Counted from the first letter of the stretch, positions 16,591 through 26,875 are shown. The stretch is DNA of 64,000 nt from Pseudopyrenochaeta lycopersici (GCA_003313425.1 NHZP01000006.1:1054001-1118000), one strand, 5' to 3'. Made by a program: numbers and translations. Notes: generated by a model not told the origin, from the letters alone.

Positions 16591-17354
16591 ATGTCTGACA
16601 CGGAAATGGACGGCGGTGTCGCCCTAGGCGCTACTTCCCCTACACACTCCCAGCTGGCCGACGAAATCAATGGAGGCGCAATGGACGTCAAATCGCCAAA
16701 TTTCAATGCGGCGCTCTCTGTCGCAGACTCGACTATCTCAAGCCGACTGTGCGTGCCTCTCCCACCTTTGTCTCAAAACTTGTTGAATGTTTGCTCACAA
16801 TCTTTAGACCCATAACTGTAAACAAACCTACTCCGTTCACCTTTGACCTGGGCAACCTGCTCGCAAACGACCCAAACCCCGTCCCCGCCGACGCAAGTGA
16901 AGAAATCCTCGCCGCCACAGCCCGTGATGCAGCGCAAGCCCTGATCAACCAGCTTCTCTCTACCTGTGAGGTCAAATCTACTTCCGAGGGCGTCCACCTC
17001 GTCCTGCCCGCACCATCAACAGCACTACCCCGCGAAAAGCCTATTCCTGCGGCCAAGGAGCAGACTAAGTGGGAGCGCTTCGCTGCCAAGAAGGGTATCA
17101 AGGACAAGAAGCGCGATGGCAAGTTGGTATACGATGATGCCACTGGAGAGTGGGTCCCCAAGTGGGGCTACAAGGGCAAGAACAAGGAAGGGGACAGCCA
17201 GTGGCTTGTCGAGGTTGACGAGAAAAAGGAAAGGGAAACGGGTGAGGCTCATGATCAGAGGGCAGATAGCAGGAAGGAGCGAAAAGAGAGGATCAGGAGG
17301 AATGAAAGGAAGCAGCGCGCGAATGAATCCAAGTCTCGAAAGAGTGGTGCTTGA
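16591..17354 (+). CDS. RRS1: Ribosome biogenesis regulatory protein Rrs1
   Basis: Nucleolar factor that, with Rpf2, recruits the 5S RNP to pre-60S particles. Two exons (16591-16748, 16808-17354) give 234 aa, near the usual length. The PFTFDLGNLLANDPNP segment, the KWERFAAKKGIKDKKR block, and VYDDATGEWVPKWGYKGKN are diagnostic of Rrs1. The C-terminus is a Lys/Arg/Glu-rich helix. The 59-nt intron uses donor GTGCGT and joins CGA CT to A CCC. It is head-to-head with the mS29 gene across a 187-base promoter, pairing cytosolic and mitochondrial ribosome functions. Confidence 0.95.
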
Positions 17355-17831
17355 ACTGGAGCGCTTGCGTTTCGAGGATGGAGGCGAGATGGTGGTAAAC
17401 TAGGCTTTTCATGATGTGTGCATTGGGCGGCGTTAAGATCTTGTAACATGTTCAACATGGGCGTATGGGGGTCAAAAGCATGGATGGCACATATCCTCTT
17501 CAAGATTGTGGATTTGGCCAAATGCGGAAGATATATTCATCGACCTCGTTGAGGGCACAACTATTCAAGCAGCTGACATTTTCCACTCGGCCCTGCGGTA
17601 CTTCAAGTCATCAATTTGTGGCCCGTCTTCCGTCGCCCTTCGTTGTCACTAACTACAGACATGTCATAGCATTCAGTCATCATCACTGCAAATATCGACA
17701 CTGACTCCAAGGCGCAATATGCTCCTATAAATCTCTCGCTCAACAGAGCATCTCCATTCCAAAGTCCAAAATCCCAGGCCCACTCACCACTGTACCAATA
17801 CACACCAATCCCCACGAGCAACCACTACAAA
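17355..17831. promoter_or_regulatory. Intergenic region with TATA box for the small cysteine-rich gene
   Basis: Contains the RRS1 3' end and the promoter of the next gene. A TATAAAT string at 17726-17732 lies about 100 bases before ATG 17832. Confidence 0.45.
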
Positions 17832-18121
17832 ATGTGCGGCGAACGATACGTACTCTACACATGCGGCTGCCAATCCCCGACGCCTATACGAGTGGTAGGC
17901 TGCCAGCAAGTAGCAGCATCGCGTCCGGGATTTCAATACGTGTGTAAGTGCACACTGGATACAAAACAAGTGAGACGCACACTGACTTTGATCGATCCAC
18001 AGCCTCGCGTGCCTGCGGTAGAGTGATATTCAATTCGACGCCATTTGAAGCTGCCAATGAATGTCCATTTCCAGCGACATGCAAGAAGCGGGGCAATAGG
18101 TTGGATGGGAAGTTGTCTTAG
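17832..18121 (+). CDS. Small cysteine-rich hypothetical protein
   Basis: Two exons (17832-17943, 18003-18121) give 76 aa. The intron has a strong GTAAGT donor and a GATCCACAG acceptor; splicing turns an otherwise terminating frame into an open one. Cys residues sit in pairs, starting MCGERYVLYTCGCQ and ending with ACGRVIF, NECPFPATCKKRG. There is no signal peptide, so it is probably intracellular; the spaced Cys pairs suggest a metal-binding fold. Proteins starting MC-x-YxLYTCGC are common unannotated small genes in ascomycetes (recollection, not checked). A TATA box lies about 100 bases upstream. The function is unknown. Confidence 0.75.
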
Positions 18122-18357
18122 TGCGTGATTTGGTACGTAAACTGGTACAGTGATTGGAGAGGGAGGCCTTGATCTTGATAATGGGTGCTGAAGGCGTGCT
18201 AGATGATGACTGGGGCTTTTTACAATTTGGAGAATTGGCGCCTACATCAGATTAGGTCGCGGACCTTAATTGATTTAGATCTTGTCTTTGACTAAGAATA
18301 TCATTGTGGTCACCTATAATTATTGATTCCTTGGGGGGTTTTGAATATCACTTCTTG

Positions 18358-19513
18358 TTACAATCTTCCCGTCGCGCGTTCCAATACACCCCTCACTCCA
18401 TCACTTACCTCCCTCACAATCTCACCAGCCCCTTTAACCTCTTTGACGAGTCCCACGCCACTCCCCGCATACGTAGTCATTCTGTTCTCAACACCCCACC
18501 CTGCATCCCCTTTCTTCATCTCCTCATTATACAACCGTCGATTCTCATCTTCGTCCAAACCACTGACGGCATCCGTATAGCTCTTGTTGATGATACCTCT
18601 GGCATTATGGCTTTCCGCCCAAACGGTGTTGCGTAGAGAATCGTAGACTTTTGTACGCACAGTGGTTTGGCCGCCATCTGACGCGCGCAGGACCTCCGCT
18701 TGATACCCCTTTGTGATGTTGGCTTCGTGCGAGGCGAGGAACCGGGTTCCGAGAATGACACCAGAAGCACCGAGGGTGAATGCTGCTGCAGCACCGCGGG
18801 ACTCCATGATACCTCCAGCTGCCAGAATGATAGGAGACGGTGCGCCGTCATTCTTGGAGAGCGAATCGACAGCGTCAATCACTTCTGGTAGGAGAGGGAT
18901 GAGGCTTGCTCCGCGTGCTAGGCCATGGCCACCAGCGTCTGTGCCTTGAACAATGAGAGCATCCGGCTTCACCTCCTTCACTACATCAAGCGCTTCCTTC
19001 ACACTGCCAACTTGGACCCACACCTTCGTCTCCGGACTCGCCTGCCTGCTCTTTTCCGCCCACTCAACCAACGACGGAAGCGAAGAGGGTGCAAAGAACC
19101 ATACTGCTGCGGGGCGATACTCACTGATGATTGGAATGGAGGCACTGAGGTCCGCGCCCCAATTTATGAACCCGACGCCGATTGGGAGAGCGGGTGAAGA
19201 TGGCAGAGATGTTGCTTTGAGTAGTTCTTGGGCGTTTTGAAGATGTGTAGAGAGATCTGAGACGTCTGTTCCTGCGCCTATGAAGCCAATACCGCCTAAC
19301 CAACCGTCAGTGTTGCAAATGAAACAGATGTTTTGAGTAAGGAATCTAAAATCACGGGACCCATCACACTCGACATCCTAGGTTGAAGTACACACCTGCT
19401 TTGGAGATCTCCACGGCCAGATCTGCCAATGCAATGAGTCGCATTGGTGCTCCTACCACCAATGGACTTCGAACCCAAGGATACTCAGTCTTTAATCTGT
19501 GGACGTGCCCCAT
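18358..19513 (-). CDS. Nitronate monooxygenase (2-nitropropane dioxygenase family)
   Basis: FMN enzyme that oxidises alkyl nitronates; in fungi it can detoxify propionate-3-nitronate or act in specialised metabolism. Two exons (19513-19396, 19295-18358) give 351 aa, the usual size. GAPMRLIALADLAVEISKAGGIGFIGAG crosses the junction (quoted in two parts: APMRLIALADLAVEISKAG and GIGFIGAG). The flavin-site motifs are VQGTDAGGHG and ILAAGGIMESRGAAAAF, followed by GASGVILGTRF. The intron is 100 nt, about twice the local norm. I start at ATG 19513 because MGHVHRLKTEYPWVRSPLV matches the family N-terminus, although the frame is open for about 45 further codons upstream. It is the last conserved gene before the repeat-rich block. 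Confidence 0.9.
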
Positions 19514-19793
19514 CTTGAATTTGGTGTCGTTGCGAGTTAAGGTTTCCACACTCGAGACTTCACGGATGAGCTTCCGGGCTCTTCGAGCACCTATAAGATC
19601 ATATGTCAGCCAAATAAAGCGCGTGTAGGGCGTATAATTGTGGACCTTTAAGTAAATGTGTATATGAGATTTGGTGAATCATTAGTGATCCTAGTCCCGG
19701 CTGCCCGTCTGGAGTTGTGTATCTCCAGGGTCCTCGGCAACTTGAACCAGTGAGCGAGTCCGGAAATCGGACGTGGAAAGTAGATCTGCTAGA

Positions 19794-19945
19794 AGTCGGC
19801 CAAAACTGACCCTCCAAGCCCGCTCGATTCGGTTAGCGCTGTATCACCCGTTTCTCAGCAAAATAACGTCCTTTTTACAAACAACTCAGCCTCTAATTAG
19901 CTTTACACTACTGCAACTTAGTATACTTAGATACTACTTACTCTT
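19794..19945 (+). repeat. Copy A of a dispersed direct repeat (RIP-mutated)
   Basis: Starts AGTCGGCCAAAACTGACCCT and matches 23271-23424 in the same orientation. Differences are nearly all C/T or G/A transitions, and copy A is the more AT-rich, as expected after repeat-induced point mutation. Possibly the end of a DNA transposon; no transposase is visible. Confidence 0.7.
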
Positions 19946-19955
19946 AGTAAGTTCT

Positions 19956-19996
19956 ATAGTATAAAGTAAGTACTATTACCTAAAACTATATGTTAT
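19956..19996 (+). repeat. Short repeat, AT-shifted copy
   Basis: Resembles 20247-20284 (core AAGTACTATT-CCT-AAAC), with G/A and C/T changes making this copy richer in A and T. It probably belongs to the same relic. Confidence 0.5.
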
Positions 19997-20246
19997 ATTA
20001 TCTATATACTAGATAGCTAAAAAGACTATATAAGCTATTAGTGTAACGAAGTATTGTGAATCTGAATCTTGGTGTTGCACTGTTGCAGCATGACTGCGCT
20101 AGGCCTTTTCGAGGGCTAGCGCGCACCACGACATGACCTGCTCAAAACCTGCGCCAACTGCGCGGAGCGGGGACGACAAGTATTATTCTCTCCCATAGCT
20201 GAGTTACAGCAATACAGAACCATCCCTTCACTATTATCTGTGGTGT

Positions 20247-20284
20247 GAAGCAAGTACTATTGCCTGAAACCATACGTTACAATT
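20247..20284 (+). repeat. Short repeat, less mutated copy
   Basis: Partner of 19956-19996; retains GCAAGTACTATTGCCTG where the other copy has GTAAGTACTATTACCTA. Confidence 0.5.
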
Positions 20285-20517
20285 AGATAATTTTTTATAA
20301 TTTATAATTTATTTAGTATTATTAAGATGCAGTTTAGAGTATTTACTATTTATATTAAATAGCGTTTGAACCTTTTTAGTGATGTTTATAAGAGTATTCC
20401 TTCTATCTAGTAGACTCCTAATAAATAGCTCGTATTCTTAGAGAGATAATTACTATTATTTACGCAGCAAACTTCCCCGTCCTTTCATAGAAGCTACCTG
20501 CTGGTTTCCCGAGATAT

Positions 20518-21489
20518 TTATTCCAGTTGAATTCGCGGCAGGCCCTTTGCTAGCTTTATCATCTCCTTATATCTCTCTCCATCATCCTCTGGGCCTCTTG
20601 GACCATCAGGGTCATCGGATTCCTCAAAATAATCAACGTCCCTACAGTAATCCCTAGTTTCACCTCCCGCAGTATCGAGCCAGTCCTGATACGGCCCGCT
20701 TGTCACTTCATCAATCTACTCTCCTGTCGCAGAGTTGATCACGCGAACACTACTGCTTGGACAGGGGCCAAAATACGTCCTCTCGATCAATGTGGTCCAG
20801 CTGTGCTTAAATTTATCTACCAAGACGTCGACACTCTCCAGGTTCTAAGGTTGGAAAGACTAAAGTTAGCATATTGTGTCAAGAAGTGATCACCTGAGGA
20901 GTGTCTGAAGCATATACTGCAGGGCAGATCGAAACTCCACACAAGGAACCCTAGTTCAAAGGTGCTCGGCAAAAGGAAGGGCAAAGCGAGATTGGGCTTA
21001 CTTCGCCGAAGTTAGTCAAGTCCTTCAACACAAGATAATACTGGAAAACGACATACCTGGAAAATTCCTAAACTTCCGGCTATGCTCATGAAAGAATCCT
21101 TCCGAATCCTCCCGCCCGTCTGGCCACCGCCATATTTCCAGTCTCAGATGTCTTATCTCGTCTCTCTCCTTGCATTCTCGTATAGCCAAGTCATCCATCA
21201 ACCCGCTCAGCATCTGCAACACGTCATCCTCGAAATTCACCCAGACATACCGCGGCGAACCTTCGACGATAAAAGCTCTCTGATAGCTGCTGTTTTTGCG
21301 AGACTCCTGGCATACTCGCGTCACACTTGGAACGCGTGTAGGAGACTAATAAACTAGACCGATAGACCTAGCTTTGGGCCGGTGTTGGGGCTCCTTAATT
21401 TTAAGCACGCGACTTGATTCGATGGCTGACTTCCAGATTTGGATTCGCAACTCGAGAGGAAGACGTGGGAACGGATGAAAAGTGGTCAT
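20518..21489 (-). pseudogene. 2EXR-domain family gene, broken by two amber codons
   Basis: From ATG 21489 the protein begins with FHPFPRLPLELRIQIWKSAI, the 2EXR signature of a large uncharacterised fungal family. In-frame TAG at 21348-21346 stands where related proteins have Trp (VYWSPTRVPSV-like context). A second TAG at 20718-20716 follows SATGE, again a likely Trp. Between them are good family segments: TRVCQESRKNSSYQ, YVWVNFEDDVLQML, IRHLRLEIWRWPDG. Around 21050-20860 the frame also shifts and intron limits are unclear. Both TGG-to-TAG changes are CpA-to-TpA on the plus strand, the preferred RIP target. The acidic C-terminus (SDDPDGPRGPEDDGER) ends at 20518. Probably silent. Confidence 0.75.
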
Positions 21490-21952
21490 GGCCTCTGCTA
21501 TAGAGTAGATCTCGCGTTGTACAAGATTATTGTGGATGTTGTCGATCGTGAAAAGAGCCGTGCTGCAAAGTCAAGTGTTGATCGTTTGCTCGAGGTTGAC
21601 AGAGTCTAAGACTAAGCATGCACCGCTTGCTGCGAGGGGGCGACGAAGGACACAAGTCTACATGGCGAGGACGTGAGGAGTCTTAAATGCTGGAAAGTAG
21701 CTCTAGACTAAACTAGTGTGTTGCTACCTGCCTATTTCGTGACGTATTAAACCATGTTGGGGAGGACTGTCTATACATGTTGAAATTCATGCATGAGTGG
21801 TCTTCTGTTTCGATGTATCGTGTGTCAAGCTCGTTCGGAAGTCAGGACGAAGGATACTGAGAATTTAAGTGCTTCAGGTATTTCCAGGGCTGGTCTTTGA
21901 ATTATATCGGTCTAATTATTCTAAAGAGGAATAGGTGCGTTTCTCCCACCCA
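21490..21952. other. Intergenic region between two pseudogenes
   Basis: No supported gene; upstream side of the broken 2EXR gene and downstream side of the chitinase relic. Confidence 0.4.
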
Positions 21953-23266
21953 TTACGTCCGACTGCAGCCCAGTGCTTTCCCCTTCAAGCTATCAATCCT
22001 CTTAAGATCATTCTTGATAGGTAGTTTCTCCAACTCCGAGTTCTTCATACCACGCCTAGCCTGTGCTACCTCCTTGAAAGGTTTCAAGCTAACACCTCCG
22101 AGGAGAAGGCCAAACAAACTTAGTAAGAGCATTGTCGGGGTCATCAACCACCTCATATATTGCGACTCCAATATTTGCCAGCTCACCGGCGACATTAATG
22201 ATAGTGCGAAGCATGGTAGCACCCAATGCACCTGCTGTAGATCCTGCGATTGGAATAAACATAAAAATTGCCATGATGAAATTGGCGATAGTAGATTTGC
22301 GTTCTGCCTCAGCAATTTGGTTGGCAGTTTCGACGACTTTGTTCATGCTTTCACTGGCGAATTGCATCATCAGAGCAGGCATAGAGCCGGAGTCCACGAT
22401 GTCAGTGCGAGACACCGAACTTAAACAACCATCAGCAACCTTGTTTTCAGAGTCCAAATGAGACTTCAGATTGCGCATTTCAGTGTAGTCTCCGCCGATG
22501 ATGCTCTTAGGGTTAGGAATCTGGATATTGTCGGATGGTAGCGGGTAGTTGTACCAGAAGCCATCGTTTTTCTCCTGACACTCCTTGACGTTAGCACCGG
22601 CATGTTGGCAGCCACTGTGTATTAGGAAGCGTCGCTTGCCCCATGTGAGCTAGGATTTGTCGACGCCGAACTTTTCGCCGATATCCTTATAGAACCCGTC
22701 TGGGTTTGTACATTTGTAAGTATTGTTTGGAGGCACAGTGCCAACCTGGACGCCACGGTGCCGGGATAATCGAGCATGGTAGGACAGTCAACCTTGACAT
22801 TGGCCTTGCCCGAATGCAATCTCGAGCATTTGAGCAGCCATCTTTGCATGCAAAGGCGGACGAGCAGTCCTTGCAGCATTGCACAATCTTCGTCTCTATG
22901 CACTCAAAGAATCCTGTCTTTTGGGCACCACCCATGTACTTGTAGACTTGGTATGGAATTTGGTCAACAACCAATTTCTCATAGACCTTAAACTTCTTGT
23001 CGTAGTCGCCCTTGATAAGCCTATCGTAGGAGTCTAAAGAGTTACCGAGGATGACAGACTGGACATCGACAAGGTATTTATCAAAGCAGTCTTTTGAAAT
23101 CTTGCTGGCGTCTTTTTCGAGCTGGTCTAATGACTGATATTGAGCCGTACATGATGTGCTGTCACGCAGGGAGATCTGATATTCCCAGCCGGTTTTGTAT
23201 AAGGGGTTAAGGTCGAACTCGTCTTCGTCGTCGCCCAGTCGGTTGTACCCGCAAAATTATACGCGC
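21953..23266 (-). pseudogene. C-terminal remnant of a class V (GH18 subgroup C) chitinase
   Basis: Three frames must be stitched to follow the homology. Starting at the right, YNFAGTTDWA resembles the end of the GH18 barrel. After a frameshift come DDEDEFDLNPLY and a Cys-rich part (QCCKDCSSAFACKDGC). A second shift near 22755 leads to NNTYKCTNPDGFYKDIGEKF, then an amber codon at 22652-22650 in DKS-TAG-LTWGKRRF, where the family has Trp. The segment GCQHAGANVKECQEKND follows, then helices with FIMAIFMFIPIAGSTAG. A last shift near 22110 gives FGLLLGGVSLKPFKEVAQA, ending at 21953. The GH18 catalytic domain is absent: homology stops at 23266, next to repeat copy B. The motif DxxDxDxE is not found anywhere nearby. 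Confidence 0.75.
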
Positions 23267-23850
23267 TATAAGTCGGCCAAAACTGACCCTCCAAGTCGGC
23301 TCGATTTGGCTAGCGCCATATCACCCATTCCCCAGCAAAATAACGTCCTCGTCTCCAACAACTCAGCCTCTGATCAGCTTCGTACCACCGCAACTTAGTA
23401 CGCTTAGGTTCCGCTTACCCTTAGCGATTTAACCTGACTAGATCCCTACTGTTTCCTTCTAATGCTAGAAAGTTTAGGCTGTCTCTCTAGCAGCAGCGCG
23501 ATGTCACTGACGGACGGCCTATATGTTTATTCATCTTGCCACTTAGCGCAAAAATGCATGTGTTTGATTTGCGTGATGATTGTACATACTTAGCAATTTT
23601 CATATGAGGAAATGTATATATAGAGAAATTTAATGGTAACACTATGATTAATAGAACTGAAAATTTCTGAATGTCCCAAGTAGTAGCTAGGGCACAGCAG
23701 GCACGATAACGATGTGAATATATGTATAAGATAAGCCTCGCAAAGTGAATCTCAATTATCCATCTCTCAATTCTTTGTACCTTTCAGTCCCTCTAAAGCT
23801 CCAGGTAATTGTTTTCGAAAGCGCGCTCAAACAAAATAACCAACACCATC
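23267..23850. other. Repeat-derived stretch right of the chitinase relic
   Basis: Holds repeat copy B (23271-23424) and then AT-rich sequence without a supported gene. No GH18 sequence was found on the far side of the repeat. Confidence 0.5.
23271..23424 (+). repeat. Copy B of the dispersed direct repeat (less mutated)
   Basis: Same-orientation match of 19794-19945. Retains C and G where copy A has T and A. It abuts the point where chitinase homology stops, preceded by TATA (CGCTATA), compatible with TA-targeted insertion of a Tc1/mariner/pogo-like element; no inverted terminal repeat was seen. Confidence 0.7.
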
Positions 23851-24229
23851 ATGTTCGAGCACTTCCAACTTCGTCACACCCCCCCCCCCTCTTCATCCCA
23901 ACCACTACTACTTTTGGCGGCACGATGCCTCTCTGGACCCAAAGCTATCCGCACATTTGGTTTCCCTCAAAGTATCGCCAGCGTCAGAGCTGCTCATCCA
24001 GTAATGGCAGTTGGCTCGCATCACCTGCACAGGCATTGCACTCTGGGCGCTCTACCTCAAAAGTCATCTCAAAGCGATGCATATAGTACTAGCATCATTG
24101 AGTTGGTTGGCTTTAGTTGATGGGTACATTGTGCTACAAGAGAGCGGGCGGGGAAAAGCAATCTTCAGGTTTGTTAGCGCTGCGGCGGTTGCGATCTGGG
24201 GAATGCTGGTGTTGACCGCAGGAAGATGA
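23851..24229 (+). pseudogene. DUF4267-family gene copy with frameshifts
   Basis: Related to the intact gene at 26876-27286. It begins MFEHFQLRHTPP, like MIEHFSPRHIPP of the intact copy. After an 11-C run (23879-23889) homology moves to another frame (FGGTMPLWT). It then returns to the first frame (TFGFPQSIASVRAAHPVMA), and near 24010 shifts again to RITCTGIALWALYLKSH...IWGMLVLTAGR. Three shifts in 126 codons indicate a dead gene; the C-run alone could be a sequencing slip, the others not easily. DUF4267 proteins are small multi-helix membrane proteins of unknown role. Confidence 0.7.
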
Positions 24230-24539
24230 TGAGGGGCGCACTGTACAGTCAGCACCATTATTGTATGCTTGTATGAAGGCGGTCTTGATGCAGAGATACA
24301 TCGCGGCCCTTGCACTATGTATTGTAAATGGCGCCTCGGGCTTCCTCTGAGGCGCCTTAGCGGCCGCCTTTACAGGCAGTAAATTCCGGCAGATCAAACG
24401 GCGCTCTGATGCAAGTCATAGAAGTAGCGGATATTGAATCTCATCATTTACGGGCGACAATTGGATGATGGGCGCTTCTCATATTGGCAAAATTGCTCTG
24501 AGATGGAAATATAACTGAGTTCACTACTCCATCTCTAAT
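24230..24539. other. Convergent intergenic region
   Basis: Spacer between the DUF4267 relic and the transporter 3' end. A GC-rich inverted-looking segment (GAGGCGCC near 24337-24360) is present; nothing else noted. Confidence 0.35.
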
Positions 24540-26228
24540 CTATTGCTTCTCATCGTCAGTCTTCATGCCGAACTGGGTATCATTCTCCTTCTTCAATTCC
24601 AAGCTCCTCTGCAATGGCACCAAAATGAAAGCCAACAAGCCAACTGCCATAATGACCAACCAGACCACTCTCAAGGCACCTGCGTACACCCAGATAACGG
24701 CTGCCAGACTTTGAAGCTGATCTGAGCTCAACCGCTCCGCCGCAAACGAGTATGCGCCGCCATTGCTCAACAACGCCCTAATAGACTCATCTTTGATGAG
24801 CCATAAACGTGTATTAATTTGGCCATTGAAAACGATACCGCCCATGGTTACACCCCAGACAAAACCAAAGGACCTAATGAAAGAGTATGTGGCAGTTGCG
24901 GTAGCGACGTCGGCTTCGGCAAGAGGCGCAAGCGTGCTTGGTAATGCAGCAGTGTATATCATGGCAATACCGGCGGATGGGACGATCTGAAGCCCGATCC
25001 AAGCTGCACGAGAAGATTCGCCATCTAGTAAGGCGAAAAGTCCCACGCCGAGGGCGAGAAGTGCAGTACCAGCACAATTCAGCGGAACATATTTTCCCCA
25101 TTTCGAAAGTGCCCAACCTGAACCACCAGCGAATGGAATGATGGCGAGTGCAAATGGAAGGTAGTAGACGCCCGACATAAGCGGGGACGCCAGTTTAACA
25201 GCTTGGAAGTAGATTGGGAGGAAGAACGATATCGCGTATAATGCCACGGAGCTGAGGAAAACGAGAGCGAAGCCCGTGGCTGAAGTTCGATTCTTGAAGA
25301 GTCTGCTTGGTGTGCTTGGATTCGGAGAGTAAGCTTGTTGGACGTGGTAGACGATACAGCCGAGAATACCCAGAACCAGAGGAAGGACAACTCGCCAAGA
25401 CGACCAAGAGTGTTGTACGCCGCCAGTGATTAAAGCATAGAACATGGCAATCGTGGAGGGAACGAAAATCACTGCTCCAAGGTAATCGACGCGAGCGAGA
25501 GCATGCATCAGCGACTGACTTGGCACATGCTTGACTTTCAACAGAACCAGCATGATGATGAATCCAAGTACTGAGATCGGAATGTTCAGGTAGAATATCC
25601 ATCGCCAATTATTCTGAGCCATTGCACCGCCGACAACTGGCCCTATGGTTGAGCCAATGCCAGCAGTCGATAGCACAGCTGTCAAATACGGTCCTCGATA
25701 CCGAGGCGGAACGAGATCACAGATGAGAATGTCAGAAAGGACGTAGAGTCCCGCTGCACCGGCTCCTTGGACCGTACGACCAGCTATCAGCATGGCAGAA
25801 CTGGATGCACCACCGGAGACTCCACTACCAAGAGCGAACAGAATGATGGCGACAAGAAAAGGCTTCTTTCGCCCAAAGATGTCGGCAATCTGCCCATACA
25901 ATGGTTGTGGTGCGGTGGACGAGAAGATAAAACATTGTGCGATCCAGACGTAGAGTCCATCGTGTTGGCCACCAATGGCGTTTGTTATTGTTGGAAGCGA
26001 GGTGGTAATTATGGTACCATCGAGCGCGCTGAGAAAGGAGAAGAGACACAACACCGCGAAAATGCACCAAAGGGACCAGGTGTGTTTGAACGGTGCCGAT
26101 TCGGTGTCCCTATTCTGCGTGTGGTCTTCTGTAGGCTTTTCATTTTCCAAAGAGCTCAGGTTGGGAACAGCTGCCTCTTCGTCCTGGGTGAGGTTGCTGA
26201 CAGTTGCTGTATACGACTGCGCGCCCAT
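24540..26228 (-). CDS. Major facilitator superfamily multidrug/toxin efflux transporter, 14-helix type
   Basis: Intronless gene, 562 aa, with about 14 membrane helices after a 45-residue polar N-tail. FLSALDGTIITTSLPTI is the family motif in helix 1; YGQIADIFGRKKPF is motif A; GRTVQGAGAAGLYVLSDI is motif B; STIGPVVGGAMAQNNWRWIF is motif C and the following loop. This is the drug:proton antiporter type that often exports products of fungal biosynthetic clusters. It sits between an inverted pair of DUF4267 genes and just downstream of a P450 on the same strand, which suggests, but does not prove, a role in exporting a specialised metabolite. Confidence 0.92.
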   Translation of the reverse strand: MGAQSYTATVSNLTQDEEAAVPNLSSLENEKPTEDHTQNRDTESAPFKHTWSLWCIFAVLCLFSFLSALDGTIITTSLPTITNAIGGQHDGLYVWIAQCFIFSSTAPQPLYGQIADIFGRKKPFLVAIILFALGSGVSGGASSSAMLIAGRTVQGAGAAGLYVLSDILICDLVPPRYRGPYLTAVLSTAGIGSTIGPVVGGAMAQNNWRWIFYLNIPISVLGFIIMLVLLKVKHVPSQSLMHALARVDYLGAVIFVPSTIAMFYALITGGVQHSWSSWRVVLPLVLGILGCIVYHVQQAYSPNPSTPSRLFKNRTSATGFALVFLSSVALYAISFFLPIYFQAVKLASPLMSGVYYLPFALAIIPFAGGSGWALSKWGKYVPLNCAGTALLALGVGLFALLDGESSRAAWIGLQIVPSAGIAMIYTAALPSTLAPLAEADVATATATYSFIRSFGFVWGVTMGGIVFNGQINTRLWLIKDESIRALLSNGGAYSFAAERLSSDQLQSLAAVIWVYAGALRVVWLVIMAVGLLAFILVPLQRSLELKKENDTQFGMKTDDEKQ

Positions 26229-26875
26229 GTTGTAGTGCTTAGATGATCGCCAGGTCGGAATGACAATGGTGATGGAGGTTCAAGATAACAGTCGTGGAAG
26301 CAACATCCAAAGGCATAAGCATGAGGCGTGGTTTCTCTGTTGGGCTGTGCCTCAAAGACACATTTTTCATATGGCGCATATCAGCGTGGCACAAGAAGCA
26401 ATGTGACTGCCTAGTCCATAAGACAAGGAACCACATGGACGAAAACGGGAACGTGGGATGCTTCGCTACGACGATCCATCTGATAATGCGTGCTAAATGA
26501 ATGCTCTCGGGTTCTGTGATAAATTGAGGTGCACGGTGGCGCGAGGGATGCAGATTAGTTGTAAGCCACCAATGCGAACAGCCTAACAATAAGGCTGAAT
26601 ACAAGGACGCCCTTTCTGAAGGCTGACATTTGTCTCGGCATATGCATGAGGTGATGGCAGAATTGATTGATTTTCTTGGAATACCTCAAAGCTGACTGTA
26701 GTCCCATGATATTCTCCTTATCATATACTGGTGTCACTGCTGAGTGGGTCGACTAAGACAAGCGGTACATGCGAGTGAGACTCGGTAGACACATGCAACC
26801 CAGCCCCTCCTGAAGAACTGAATATCCTTGGAAATGATATGAGACACTAAGCAGCCAAGTCTCTCCATTGCTCCA
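26229..26875. promoter_or_regulatory. Upstream region of the efflux transporter
   Basis: About 650 bases between two minus-strand genes; no gene supported. Presumed promoter of the transporter. Confidence 0.4.

Larger units (their letters stand above)
19514..20517. other. AT-rich, repeat-derived, RIP-scarred stretch
   Basis: From about 19794 the sequence is repeat-derived. 19880-20060 and 20280-20460 are strongly AT-rich with abundant TA dinucleotides. A short GC-richer island (20085-20200) lies between. No intact gene is supported. Confidence 0.6.
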
